Of a stretch of DNA of 64,000 bases, positions 44,001-52,719 are shown piece after piece. Below the pieces are notes generated by a model. The model did no database searches, had not been told where the DNA came from, and saw nothing but the letters and a program-made list of their open reading frames with translations. This stretch comes from CADEED01 sp043747835 (GTDB taxonomy: Bacteria > Pseudomonadota > Gammaproteobacteria > Steroidobacterales > Steroidobacteraceae), in the NCBI GenBank assembly GCA_043747835.1, contig JAYTOK010000148.1, positions 66,387-130,386 of the forward strand. The letters run 5' to 3'. A program made the translations under genes and the position numbers. Each line of letters opens with the position of its first letter. The stretch's first letter is position 1.

Positions 44001-44876
44001 TTACTTCGATACGACGCGCATCTTGCGCAGCAGCGCGCGGTCGACATACGTGCGGCTGTCGAGCACGAGACGATCCTGGTACTGCTGGAGCTGATGCATC
44101 CAGAACATCACGATGATGCAGGCGACCAGCGCGGTGAGCGTCGCGTTGAAGGTGATGCCCAATCCCATCGTCACGCCGGAGATGTCGCCGCCCATCGCGC
44201 CTTGCGCTTCCTGCAACGCCGCGCCGATGCCGCGCACCGTGCCGACGAAACCGACCGCGGGAATGGCCCATGCGGTGAAACGCACCATCGACAGTTTGGT
44301 GTCCATGCTCGCGGTTTCGAATTCGCATTCGTCGCGCACGGCCTCCGCCGCGTCCTGCACGCTGCGCGTGGCGCCGAAGCGGTTGTAGGCCACCATGAGC
44401 AAACGCGGGAGGAAGCCGGCCTGTTCTTCTTTCGACAGCGCCTCGAGCGGCCGCGAATGCACGCGCGCATCTTCGGGGAGGACGACCTGGTTGTCGGCGA
44501 TCTTCACGTAGTCGCGATCGAGCAGCTTGCGGTCCTTGTTCGTGACCTGCGCCTGGCGCGCCAGCAGCAGCAGCGACCACAGGCAGAGGATGATGCACAG
44601 CTCCTGCTCGTGATCCTTGAGGATGACGTAGACCGAGCGGAGCTGGAGGACCTGCGCCTTCACGTTCTGGGTGTTGGTGATCGTCACGCGTTGGGAGAGC
44701 ACCGCCTCCGCGCGCGGGCGGATGATCAGGGTCCAGATGCTGTGGATGATGATGACGGAGAGCAGGAGCGCGCTGATGCTGTAGACCGCGTCGTCGAGGA
44801 CCCAGCGCGGGCGCTCGGAGCGCTTCTCGGCGGTGGTCTTTTCCACGGAATAGGCGGGGGGATTCTCGGTGGCCAT
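44001..44876 (-). CDS. MotA/TolQ/ExbB-family proton channel protein
   Basis: A 291-residue protein with an early membrane segment (YSISALLLSVIIIHSIWTLII), a cytoplasmic stretch and a C-terminal pair around AWAIPAVGFVGTVRGIGAA and NATLTALVACIIVMF. The GFVGTVRGIG loop is the signature of the ExbB/TolQ/MotA family. No ExbD/TolR or MotB partner is adjacent, so the system it energises is unknown. It is divergent from the sulfate transporter operon. Confidence 0.85.
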   Translation of the reverse strand: MATENPPAYSVEKTTAEKRSERPRWVLDDAVYSISALLLSVIIIHSIWTLIIRPRAEAVLSQRVTITNTQNVKAQVLQLRSVYVILKDHEQELCIILCLWSLLLLARQAQVTNKDRKLLDRDYVKIADNQVVLPEDARVHSRPLEALSKEEQAGFLPRLLMVAYNRFGATRSVQDAAEAVRDECEFETASMDTKLSMVRFTAWAIPAVGFVGTVRGIGAALQEAQGAMGGDISGVTMGLGITFNATLTALVACIIVMFWMHQLQQYQDRLVLDSRTYVDRALLRKMRVVSK

Positions 44877-44964
44877 GCGGGATTTGCGCTCCGGAAAGTG
44901 TATTCGTTAGTTCAGGGGCCGCCGTGTTTAGTTCCTTGGCCTTAGAACCGTTTGTCACCTCATT

Positions 44965-44980
44965 GTAACCACGCGGTTAC
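44965..44980. promoter_or_regulatory. Palindrome upstream of the sulfate transporter operon
   Basis: GTAACC, four bases, GGTTAC lies 70 bases before the cysA start in the divergent gap (44877-45049). It is a plausible operator. A similar GTAAC-N4-GTTAC occurs at 52641-52654 before an unrelated regulator gene, so the resemblance may be fortuitous. Confidence 0.4.
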
Positions 44981-45049
44981 TCGGGGCACTACCGGTCGGC
45001 TGTTAGCATCACGGCCCGATTATTTCCCACACTTCGGCCCCACGCCCGC

Positions 45050-46822
45050 ATGTCCATCGCCCTCGACCAAGTCACCAAACGGTATCAGGATCAGCCCGTC
45101 GTCAACGACGTTTCCCTCGAGGTGGGCGAGGGGGAATTCTTCGTCCTGCTGGGACCTTCGGGCAGCGGCAAGAGCACCCTGCTGCGGGCCATCGCGGGCC
45201 TGACCGGCATCGATCACGGCCGCATCTCTTTGCACGGCCGCGACGTAACCCATGTACGCGCGCGCGATCGCGGCGTCGGCCTCGTGTTCCAGAACTACGC
45301 GTTGTTCCGCCACATGACAGTCGCGGACAACATCGAATTCGCATTGCGGGTCCGGCGCATGAAAACCGCCGACCGGCGTGCCCGCCGCAAGGAACTGCTC
45401 AAGCTCGTCGCGCTCGAGGGCATGGACGAGCGTCTCCCGGGTCAGCTGTCGGGCGGCCAGCAGCAGCGTGTCGCCGTGGCGCGCGCGCTCGCGCACAAGC
45501 CGCAGGTGCTCCTGCTCGACGAGCCCTTCGGCGCGCTCGACCTCAAGATCCGCGAGGAACTGCGCCGGACCATCCGTGCCGTGCAGCGGGAACTCGGCAT
45601 CACGACCGTGCTCGTCACGCACGATCAGGAAGAAGCTTTCGCGCTCGCCGACACGATCGGTGTCATGAACCACGGCCGCCTTCTCGAAGTGGGCAACCCC
45701 AACGATCTCTACGAAGCCCCGGCGACGCGCTTCGTCGCGACGTTCCTGGGCGCCGCGAACCTGCTGCTCGCACGCCAGAGCGTGGACGGCATCCGCTTCG
45801 GCGCGACGCCCGTGAACGCGGACGGTCACGAGCCCGTGCGCGCCGGTCGCGAGCATGAAGTCGTCGCGGTGCTTCGCCCCGAAGAAGTCGAGCTCGGCGC
45901 CACGCGCGAAGTACTGCGGTCAAACTACATCGCCACGGGTGCGGTGGAGGAAATCATCTTCACCGGCGCGCTCGAGCGCCTGCGCGTACGCCTGCTCGAC
46001 GAACCCTGCGCGGCCCAGATCCTCGGTGCCTCGGCGTCAGGCGATGCGCGGCTCGAAGTCACGCGCACACAGCCAGAGCGCCGCGATCTGCCGCTGCGCG
46101 CGGGTCAGCATGTCGCGCTGGGTGCGCGGCGTCTGCACATACTGCCGACTCCGCTGTCGAGCTTTCTCGCGTGCGGTCGCACGGAGACGGAAGCCGCAGA
46201 GCTCGCGCGCGAGCCGCTGCTCGAGAAACTCTCGACGAACATGAAGACGCGAGTAGGACTGCGCGCGATCGATGGACTCGACGCCACGCCGGCGCCGTTC
46301 GCGGGCGTTGCCGCGATCGCGGGCGGACCCGATGCCGCGAACACGGTCGAATGGCTGCTGCGTCACGGCGCGAGCGAAGTGCTCGTGCTGCCGCGCAATG
46401 CACCGAGCCCGACGCGCGTGATCATCCACTGGACTGACGAAGCCGCGCGACGCGCGACGCTCGCCGTGTCGGCGAGCCTGCTGCGTCACGTGTCGGCGGA
46501 AGCCGTGTATCTCGGCATCGTGCCGGAAGGTCCGCCGGGAATCGGCCGCGCCGCGCCGATGCGCGCGCTGCTCGACGCGCGATCGGAGGCGCAGCAGCAC
46601 CACAATCTCGAGATGCGCACCGAGCTCGCGATCGGCGAAACGGTGGCGGAGCTCACGCGCAATCTTTCGGCGGCCGCCTCGCAGATGCTCGTGCTCGGCA
46701 TCACCGACATCACGGAGGCCGGCAGCGCGTATCGCACGCTGCTCGCCGCGCAGCCGGGCTGGCCCGTGCTGCTCGTCTATCGTCCCGGTGAGTCGCGCGT
46801 GCAGGCCGAGGTCGCGGCATGA
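45050..46822 (+). CDS. cysA: Sulfate-type ABC transporter ATPase with C-terminal universal-stress-like domain
   Basis: A 590-residue protein. Residues 1-240 are a complete ABC ATPase: Walker A LLGPSGSGKSTLLRA, Q-loop FQNYALF, signature LSGGQQQRVAVARAL, Walker B VLLLDEPFGALD, His switch VLVTHD. A TOBE-like region follows to about 360. Residues about 385-590 are extra: TPAPFAGVAAIAGGPDAANT and VLVLPRNAPSPTRVIIHWTD look like a universal-stress/nucleotide-binding fold. CysA proteins normally end near residue 360. The gene leads cysT and cysW and a two-component system, overlapping cysT by ATGA. Confidence 0.88.
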   Translation: MSIALDQVTKRYQDQPVVNDVSLEVGEGEFFVLLGPSGSGKSTLLRAIAGLTGIDHGRISLHGRDVTHVRARDRGVGLVFQNYALFRHMTVADNIEFALRVRRMKTADRRARRKELLKLVALEGMDERLPGQLSGGQQQRVAVARALAHKPQVLLLDEPFGALDLKIREELRRTIRAVQRELGITTVLVTHDQEEAFALADTIGVMNHGRLLEVGNPNDLYEAPATRFVATFLGAANLLLARQSVDGIRFGATPVNADGHEPVRAGREHEVVAVLRPEEVELGATREVLRSNYIATGAVEEIIFTGALERLRVRLLDEPCAAQILGASASGDARLEVTRTQPERRDLPLRAGQHVALGARRLHILPTPLSSFLACGRTETEAAELAREPLLEKLSTNMKTRVGLRAIDGLDATPAPFAGVAAIAGGPDAANTVEWLLRHGASEVLVLPRNAPSPTRVIIHWTDEAARRATLAVSASLLRHVSAEAVYLGIVPEGPPGIGRAAPMRALLDARSEAQQHHNLEMRTELAIGETVAELTRNLSAAASQMLVLGITDITEAGSAYRTLLAAQPGWPVLLVYRPGESRVQAEVAA

Positions 46823-47658
46823 GCGTGACGACGCGTGAACCGAGCGTCATCCCGGGATTCGGGATCACGCTCGGATTCACGACCTTCTTCCTGTGCGCCA
46901 TCGTGCTGCTGCCGCTGTCCGCGCTCGTGCTCAAGGCCGCGGGCATGGATTTCTCGCGCTTCATCGACGTCATCACGAGCGCTCGCGCGCTCGCGTCCTA
47001 CAAGCTGTCGTTCGGCGCCGCGCTGCTCGCGGCGGGCGTGAACCTGGTGTTCGGCTTCGCGATCGCGTGGACGCTCGTCCGTTACGACTTCCCCGGCCGC
47101 AAGATCATCGACGCACTCATCGACATGCCGTTCGCACTACCGACAGCCGTGTCCGGCATCGCGCTGGCCACGGTCTTCGCCGGCAACGGGTGGATAGGAC
47201 AGCACCTCGAGCCTTTGGGCATCAAGGTCGCGTACACGTGGATCGGCATCACGGTTGCGTTGACGCTGATCGGCATGCCGTTCGTGGTGCGCACCGTGCA
47301 GCCGGCGATCGCGGAGGTGCAGCGCGATCTCGAGGACGCGGCCGAGACGTTGGGCGCCGGTCGCTTCTACGTGTTTCGGCGCATCATCGTGCCGACCGTA
47401 CTGCCTGCGCTGCTCACGGGGTTCACGCTTGCATTCGCGCGCGGAGTCGGTGAATACGGCTCGGTGGTCTTCATTGCCGGCAACATGCCGATGGAGACGG
47501 AGATCACGCCCTACCTCATCGTGATCCGGCTGGAAGAGTTCGATTACGCGGCCGCGGCTGCCCTGGGCTGCGTCATGCTCGCGATCTCGTTCGTGATGCT
47601 GCTCGCCATCAACCTGCTGCAGGTGTGGGGACGCAAACGCATGATGGTGTCGAGATGA
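46819..47658 (+). CDS. cysT: Sulfate ABC transporter permease CysT
   Basis: A 279-residue permease with six membrane segments. VRYDFPGRKIIDALIDMPFA and GEYGSVVFIAGNMP are characteristic of CysT/CysU. The coupling EAA loop appears as DLEDAAETLGAGRFYVFRRI. Its start overlaps the cysA stop; cysW follows after 14 bases. Confidence 0.93.
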   Translation: MSVTTREPSVIPGFGITLGFTTFFLCAIVLLPLSALVLKAAGMDFSRFIDVITSARALASYKLSFGAALLAAGVNLVFGFAIAWTLVRYDFPGRKIIDALIDMPFALPTAVSGIALATVFAGNGWIGQHLEPLGIKVAYTWIGITVALTLIGMPFVVRTVQPAIAEVQRDLEDAAETLGAGRFYVFRRIIVPTVLPALLTGFTLAFARGVGEYGSVVFIAGNMPMETEITPYLIVIRLEEFDYAAAAALGCVMLAISFVMLLAINLLQVWGRKRMMVSR

Positions 47659-47672
47659 TGGGAGCCCAGTAG

Positions 47673-48545
47673 ATGGCCGGCGCATTCAATTCCGCGGAAC
47701 TCGCGGCCGATCTCGCGAGCCGTCCGGGCCACCGCAACGTGGGCTCGACGCTGGTGCGCTGGCTGCTCATCACGGTCTCGCTCACGTTCCTGGGAGCGTT
47801 GCTCGCCGCGCCGCTCGCGGCGGTATTCTCCGCGGCGCTCTCGAACGGATGGAAAGCGTATTTCCACGAGTTCGCGGATCCGGACACGCGCGCGGCCATC
47901 CGGCTCACGCTGCTGACCGCGGCTATTGTCGTTCCGCTGAACACCGTTTTCGGCATTACCGCAGCCTGGTGTATCGCGAAGTTCGAGTTTCGCGGCAAGA
48001 GCTTCCTGATCACGCTGATCGATCTGCCGCTCGCGGTGTCGCCGGTGGTGTCGGGACTCATCTATGTATTGTTGTTCGGCCTGAACGGCTGGTTCGGAGT
48101 CTGGCTGCAGGAAAACGAGATCAGCATCGTCTATGCGCTGCCCGGCATCATCCTGGCGACGATGTTCGTGACCTTCCCGTACGTCGCGCGCGAGCTGATT
48201 CCGCTCATGCAGCAGCTCGGCAACGACGAGGAAGAAGCCGCGATCACGCTGGGCGCGGGCGGCTGGTTCACGTTCTTCCGTGTTACGCTGCCGCGCATCC
48301 GCTGGGGGCTCGTGTACGGCGTCATCCTCTGCAACGCGCGCGCGATGGGCGAATTCGGCGCCGTCTCGGTGGTTTCCGGCAACGTCCGCGGACTGACGAC
48401 CACGATGCCGCTGCAAATCGAAAACCTCTACAACGAGTACAACTTCGTCGGCGCCTTTGCGGTCGCCTCGATGCTGTCGTTGCTCGCCGTCCTCACGCTG
48501 ATCATCAAGACGCTCGTGGAGCGTTCCGGATACCGGCGACGATGA
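47673..48545 (+). CDS. cysW: Sulfate ABC transporter permease CysW
   Basis: A 290-residue permease. Recognisable parts are FEFRGKSFLITLIDLPLAVS, the EAA loop EEEAAITLGAGGWFTFFRV, and MGEFGAVSVVSGNVRG. It forms the membrane channel with CysT. Its stop overlaps the start of the sensor kinase (ATGA), so transporter and kinase are translated together. The binding protein is not here but at 58773-59789. Confidence 0.93.
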   Translation: MAGAFNSAELAADLASRPGHRNVGSTLVRWLLITVSLTFLGALLAAPLAAVFSAALSNGWKAYFHEFADPDTRAAIRLTLLTAAIVVPLNTVFGITAAWCIAKFEFRGKSFLITLIDLPLAVSPVVSGLIYVLLFGLNGWFGVWLQENEISIVYALPGIILATMFVTFPYVARELIPLMQQLGNDEEEAAITLGAGGWFTFFRVTLPRIRWGLVYGVILCNARAMGEFGAVSVVSGNVRGLTTTMPLQIENLYNEYNFVGAFAVASMLSLLAVLTLIIKTLVERSGYRRR

Positions 48546-50629
48546 AGCGCAACAGCCTCGGCTGGTGGCTCGCGGCGAGTAACGTCCTCATCGTGCTGCT
48601 CGTCGCCGCGGGCATCTCCTATTTCGCGATCGACATGCTGCGCGGACTCGCCGACAGCCAGCAGAAGCTGCACGTCCAGCTCGCCGGCGCCAACGCCCGC
48701 GAAGAAATCACGCGCATGGCCGAGGACACGCTCACATATTCGCGCGTGCTCGCGGAGCGTCCGCCGCTGCGCCGCCTGATCGGGGAGCCCGGCCGCGCGG
48801 GGCTCACACCCTTCCTGCGCCGGTTCTGCGAGACCAGCGAGCTCGATGCGTGCGCGGTGTTCGATGGCGCTCAGGTCGTGGCTGCGAGCGGCGTCGAGCT
48901 CCCCTGGCCCGAGCTCTTCGCGGTCGCCGCGGAGCAGGGCGAGCGATTCATGGCCGTGCCGCCCGGGACGCAATACTCGGTGGTCGGCGCGGTCACCAAA
49001 CTACCCGCGCAGTACACCTCGTTCAGCGTGGTCGTCGTGCATCTGCTCGACGACGAGCTCGCCAAGGTGCTGAGCGATCACAGCGGCCTGCCCGTCGCGC
49101 TCATCAACTACCGCGCGTACGCCGCCGCGCCGGACAACGAATTCACGTCGTTGCATTCGCAGGCGCTGTCCGACGGCCGCTTCGCCGTGCAGCGCATCGA
49201 CGAGCTCGGTCTCTATGCGTCGAGCTTCCCCGTGTTCTCGTCGACGGGCGAGGGCATCGCGTTGATCCGTACGACGGCGTCGTCCACCGAGACGGACGAC
49301 GCCGTGAGTTCGCTCGTGTGGCGACTGATCCTCACCGCGATCGGTTTCGCCGGCCTCGCGGTCGTCGCGGGCGTGTTGCTCGGCTGGCGCGTCACGCGTC
49401 CCGCCGAAGCGCTCACGGCCGCCGCGAACCGGCTCGGTCAGGGCGATTTCGCCACGTCGATCCCGACCGCGGGACCCGCGGAGATCGGTCAGCTCGCGCG
49501 CACCATGGACGACATGCGCCGCAATCTCGTGGACCTGAACCTCGAGTTGCGCCAGCGCGAGGCGCAGGCGAAGGTCGTGCTCGATGCGGTGGTCGAGGGC
49601 GTCTATGCCGTCGACCAGGAGCGCAACATCCGCTACCTCAACCCCCAGGCGGCGAGGTTGTTAGGCATCGAAGCGTCGGAGGCTACGGCCAAGTTCTGCG
49701 GCGACGTGCTCAAACCTTGCGGCCCGGAGGGGTCGGCGAAGGGCACGCGCCCGTGCGCCACGACGGCGTGCCCGATCCTGCGCGCACGCCAGGCCGGCAG
49801 CGCGACTTCGGTCGAGCAGTTGCAGACGAGCTCCGGCACGCGGCAGGTCGTGATCACGAGTTCGCGCGTCGTCGACGGATTGCAGGTGCAGGTGTTGCGC
49901 GACGAGACGGAGCTCGAAGGTGTACGTCGCGCGCGCGACACCGTGCTCGCGAACGTCAGTCACGAGTTCCGCACGCCGCTGGCCGCGCAGCTCGCTTCCA
50001 TCGAGTTGCTGCGCGAAGGATTGAAGACGAAGTCGCCGGCGGAACTGACCGAGCTCGTGCTGACGCTCGAGCGCGGCAGTTTGCGGCTCACGCGGCTCAT
50101 CGACAATCTGCTCGAGAGCGTGCGCATCGAATCGGGCCAGCTCGATGTGCGGCGCCAATCCATTTCGCTCGGCGACGTCATCGACGATGCGCGCGGGCTC
50201 GTCGAGGCGCTGCTCACGCAGCGTCGGCAAACCTTCGAGTTCGACCTGCCGGAAGACCTCGAGCTGCAGGGCGATGCGACGCGGCTCGCGCAGGTGTTCG
50301 TCAACCTCATCGCGAATGCCAGCAAGTTCGCGCCGGAGGGCACGCCGATCCGCGTCGGCGCCGCGAGCGAGCCCGGCGTCGTGAAGGCCTGGGTCGAAGA
50401 CTCGGGGCCGGGCCTGCCCGAGGGCGGCGAGGGGATCTTCGAACGCTTCAAGCGCGGTGGCGCGCAGGAGCCCGAGCCCGGTGGGCTGGGGCTGGGGCTC
50501 TGGATCTCACGCTCCATTGTCGAGCGCCATGGGGGTTCGATCACTGCGGGACGCACGGCGGAAGGCCGCACGCGCTTCACGCTCACGCTGCCGCGTGAGC
50601 CCGAGGAACGCAGCAAGGTGTCCGCATGA
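48542..50629 (+). CDS. Sensor histidine kinase of the sulfate-transport operon, Cys-rich PAS
   Basis: A 695-residue kinase. Membrane segments near residues 8-32 and about 258-285 enclose a periplasmic domain. HAMP, PAS, HisKA (His474 in VSHEFRTPLAAQ) and ATPase domains follow (DSGPGLPEGG; GGLGLGLWISRSIV). The PAS domain carries four cysteines, Cys386, Cys393, Cys405 and Cys410, in a C-x6-C-x11-C-x4-C arrangement that could bind metal or sense redox. It overlaps cysW and the response regulator by ATGA. The regulator probably controls this transporter; the true signal is unknown. Confidence 0.9.
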   Translation: MKRNSLGWWLAASNVLIVLLVAAGISYFAIDMLRGLADSQQKLHVQLAGANAREEITRMAEDTLTYSRVLAERPPLRRLIGEPGRAGLTPFLRRFCETSELDACAVFDGAQVVAASGVELPWPELFAVAAEQGERFMAVPPGTQYSVVGAVTKLPAQYTSFSVVVVHLLDDELAKVLSDHSGLPVALINYRAYAAAPDNEFTSLHSQALSDGRFAVQRIDELGLYASSFPVFSSTGEGIALIRTTASSTETDDAVSSLVWRLILTAIGFAGLAVVAGVLLGWRVTRPAEALTAAANRLGQGDFATSIPTAGPAEIGQLARTMDDMRRNLVDLNLELRQREAQAKVVLDAVVEGVYAVDQERNIRYLNPQAARLLGIEASEATAKFCGDVLKPCGPEGSAKGTRPCATTACPILRARQAGSATSVEQLQTSSGTRQVVITSSRVVDGLQVQVLRDETELEGVRRARDTVLANVSHEFRTPLAAQLASIELLREGLKTKSPAELTELVLTLERGSLRLTRLIDNLLESVRIESGQLDVRRQSISLGDVIDDARGLVEALLTQRRQTFEFDLPEDLELQGDATRLAQVFVNLIANASKFAPEGTPIRVGAASEPGVVKAWVEDSGPGLPEGGEGIFERFKRGGAQEPEPGGLGLGLWISRSIVERHGGSITAGRTAEGRTRFTLTLPREPEERSKVSA

Positions 50630-51303
50630 AAATTCTCGTCGCCGACGACGATCTCGATCTGCTGGGGCTCGTCGTGTATTCACTCTCGAATGCCGGATAT
50701 CTCGTGGTGAAGGCGAGCGACGGCCCGGGCGCGCTCGCGCTGTTCGAGGCGGAGTCGCCCGATCTCGTGATCCTCGACATCAACATGCCGGGGGCATCCG
50801 GCTTCGAGGTGTGCACCGCCATCCGAGCGCGCGGCGATGTTCCCGTCATGATGCTGACCGCGCGTGGCGAGGAGCAGGATCTCGTGAAGGCGCTCGATCT
50901 CGGCGCCGACGATTACCTGACGAAGCCGTTCAGCCCGAAGACGCTGCTCGCGCGTGTCAAGGCGCTGTTGCGCCGCGCGACCGCGGAGCGTGCGCATGCG
51001 CCTCTCAGCGTGGGGCGAGTGACACTCGATCTGGAGAACTACACGGTGCGCGTCGCTGGCGGCGAGCCGATCAGTCTCACGAAGCTCGAGCTGCGTCTGC
51101 TGCAGATGCTGCTCGCGCAAGCAGGGCGCGCGGTGAATTCGGATCGTCTGCTCGTGCAGGTCTGGGGACATCGCGGGACCGGCGACCGGCAGTTGCTCAA
51201 ACAACTCGTGCACCGGTTGAGACACAAGATCGAGGCGAATCCGTCGGTGCCGCAGTTGCTGCAGACGGCGGCGCCGTCCGGATACAAGCTGGTGGTCGAG
51301 TAG
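50626..51303 (+). CDS. OmpR-family response regulator
   Basis: A 225-residue regulator. The receiver has acidic residues DDD at 7-9, Asp51 (VILDINMPG), and the conserved switch TARGEEQD and lysine in LTKPFSPKTLL. A winged helix follows (LTKLELRLLQMLLAQAGRAV, then RLRHKIEA). It is coupled to the kinase upstream. A repeat element starts on the base after its stop. Confidence 0.93.
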   Translation: MKILVADDDLDLLGLVVYSLSNAGYLVVKASDGPGALALFEAESPDLVILDINMPGASGFEVCTAIRARGDVPVMMLTARGEEQDLVKALDLGADDYLTKPFSPKTLLARVKALLRRATAERAHAPLSVGRVTLDLENYTVRVAGGEPISLTKLELRLLQMLLAQAGRAVNSDRLLVQVWGHRGTGDRQLLKQLVHRLRHKIEANPSVPQLLQTAAPSGYKLVVE

Positions 51304-51620
51304 AGGGGACAGATCTATTCAGCGCGAGGGAGGCAGGGCTCGTTCTTCGTCCGCGCGACGGCTTCCGGTTGAATCATTTTTTGGCCCTCAAGGTCGATCG
51401 CGCTTCAAAAAATGTGGAACATTTTTTGGCGTTCGCTCGTCGTTCGCTGCTCGCCTTCTTTGTGGCATCGAGGGTGCACCTGACGGGGCATCAGCCCGGC
51501 TCGCGGACGCTCTCTCCTCGCCGATCTCCATTCGGGCCAAAAAACGATTCAACCGGAAGCCGTTTCAAGGTCGCACTTCGCGAGCCCTGTCTCCCTCGCG
51601 CTGAATAGATCTGACTCCTT
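51304..51620. repeat. MITE-like element with about 85-base imperfect terminal inverted repeats
   Basis: The left end (from AGGGGACAGATCTATT) is matched by the complement of the right end (AATAGATCTGACTCC). The match continues through GGCTTCCGGTTGAATC and TTTTTTGGCCC. The arms run about 51304-51387 and 51533-51620 with scattered mismatches. Between them is a perfect hairpin CAAAAAATGT-GGA-ACATTTTTTG (51406-51428). No credible protein is encoded. Ends resemble the repeat at 30999. It separates the response regulator gene from the hydrolase relic. Confidence 0.8.
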
Positions 51621-51691
51621 TACTTGCCTCGCGGTGTCAAGACCTCCGCGCCGAAAATCGGCACGGAGGCAGACTGGACAACTCGAGCTCA

Positions 51692-52598
51692 TCAGCCGGG
51701 TAGTTTGCGCGCGAGAAAGTCGTGCATCAGGCGCGCGATCTCGTCGCCTTTGTCCTCGAGAGCGAAGTGGCCGGTGTCGAGGAGATGCAGCTCGGCGTCG
51801 GGAAGATCCTTGAGATAGGCGAGGGCGCCGGGCGTCGGGAAGATGTCGTCGTTCTTTCCCCAGACGATGAGCGTGGGCGGACGGCGCTCGCGGAAGAACT
51901 GCTGGAAGCGCGGGTAGAGGTCGACGTTAGTGCGGTAGTCGTAGAAGAGGTCGAGCTGGAGCTCGACGTTTCCGGGACGGTCGAGCCGCGCCTGGTCGTG
52001 CGTCCACGCCGCGGGATCGACGCGCGAGGGATCGCGCACCCCGCCGAGATACTGCGAGCGCGTCGCGATCGCCCGCGGCGCCGCTCGCCCAATACGCCTT
52101 GATGGGCTTCCAGAACTCGCGCAGGCCGTCTTCGTACGCGTTGCCGTTCTGCACGACGAGCGCGGTCACGCGCTCCGGGTGACACAGCGCGAGCCGGTAT
52201 CCGACCGGCGCGCCGTAGTCCATGACGTACAGCGCGTAACGCCGCGCGCCGAGCTGCGTGAGCAGCGCGTCGGTGAGCTCGGCGAATTTCGTGAAGGTGT
52301 AGCGGAAGCGCGCGCGATCCGGCACGGCGCTTTCGCCGAAGCCCGGGTAGTCAGGCGCGATCACGCGATAGCGGCTCGCGAGGGCCGGGATGAGATTTCG
52401 ATACATGTGCGACGAACTCGGGAAGCCGTGCAGCAGCACGACGACGGGCCCGTCTGCCGGGCCGGCCTCGCGATAAAAGATCTCGATGCCGTCGACGTTC
52501 GCGGTTCGATGATGCACGACGGCGTCGCCCGCCATGGCGGGTGTCGTCACGGTTGTAAGCGACAGAGCGAGCGCGGCGGCGAAAGATCGCATTTTCAT
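51692..52598 (-). pseudogene. Frameshifted exported alpha/beta hydrolase
   Basis: The N-terminal part from ATG 52598 has a signal (MRSFAAALALSLTTVTTPAMA) and a hydrolase core (VVLLHGFPSSSHMYRNLIPA). It runs correctly to KAYWASGAAGDRDALA and then leaves frame near 52050-52080. The rest continues in another frame (RSQYLGGVRDPSRVDP, NVELQLDLFYDYRTN, LIVWGKND, TGHFALE). Compared with relatives I recall, roughly ten residues are also missing at the junction. The catalytic Asp and His lie beyond the shift, so the product is inactive unless the shift is a sequencing error. The gene is divergent from the CGNR regulator. Confidence 0.8.
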
Positions 52599-52620
52599 GA
52601 TGTCCTCGAAGTCAAGGGTG

Positions 52621-52699
52621 GGCGTAACGAGTAAAAATCCGTAACACAGGTTACGCCCTGAATGGGTAACTGGTAAATAGCATTTTGATTGGTTACTAT
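52621..52699. promoter_or_regulatory. GTAAC/GTTAC boxes between the hydrolase relic and the CGNR gene
   Basis: Five copies of GTAAC or its complement lie in 80 bases. They include the palindrome GTAAC-ACAG-GTTAC (52641-52654) and the wider pair GGCGTAAC/GTTACGCC (52621-52628, 52650-52657). Their placement between divergent genes suggests an operator for the adjacent CGNR regulator. Confidence 0.5.
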
Positions 52700-52719
52700 T
52701 TCCGCCTACGTGAGGTCCC

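Noticed and set aside
42186..44945. A 919-codon plus-strand frame across the DUF2946, photolyase and ExbB-like genes
   Set aside because: It is antisense to three recognised proteins and its composition (many Arg, His, Glu) is typical of a GC-rich shadow frame.
48850..50598. A 582-codon frame overlapping the sensor kinase in another phase
   Set aside because: The kinase frame holds all HAMP, PAS, HisKA and ATPase motifs; the alternative is Arg-rich nonsense.
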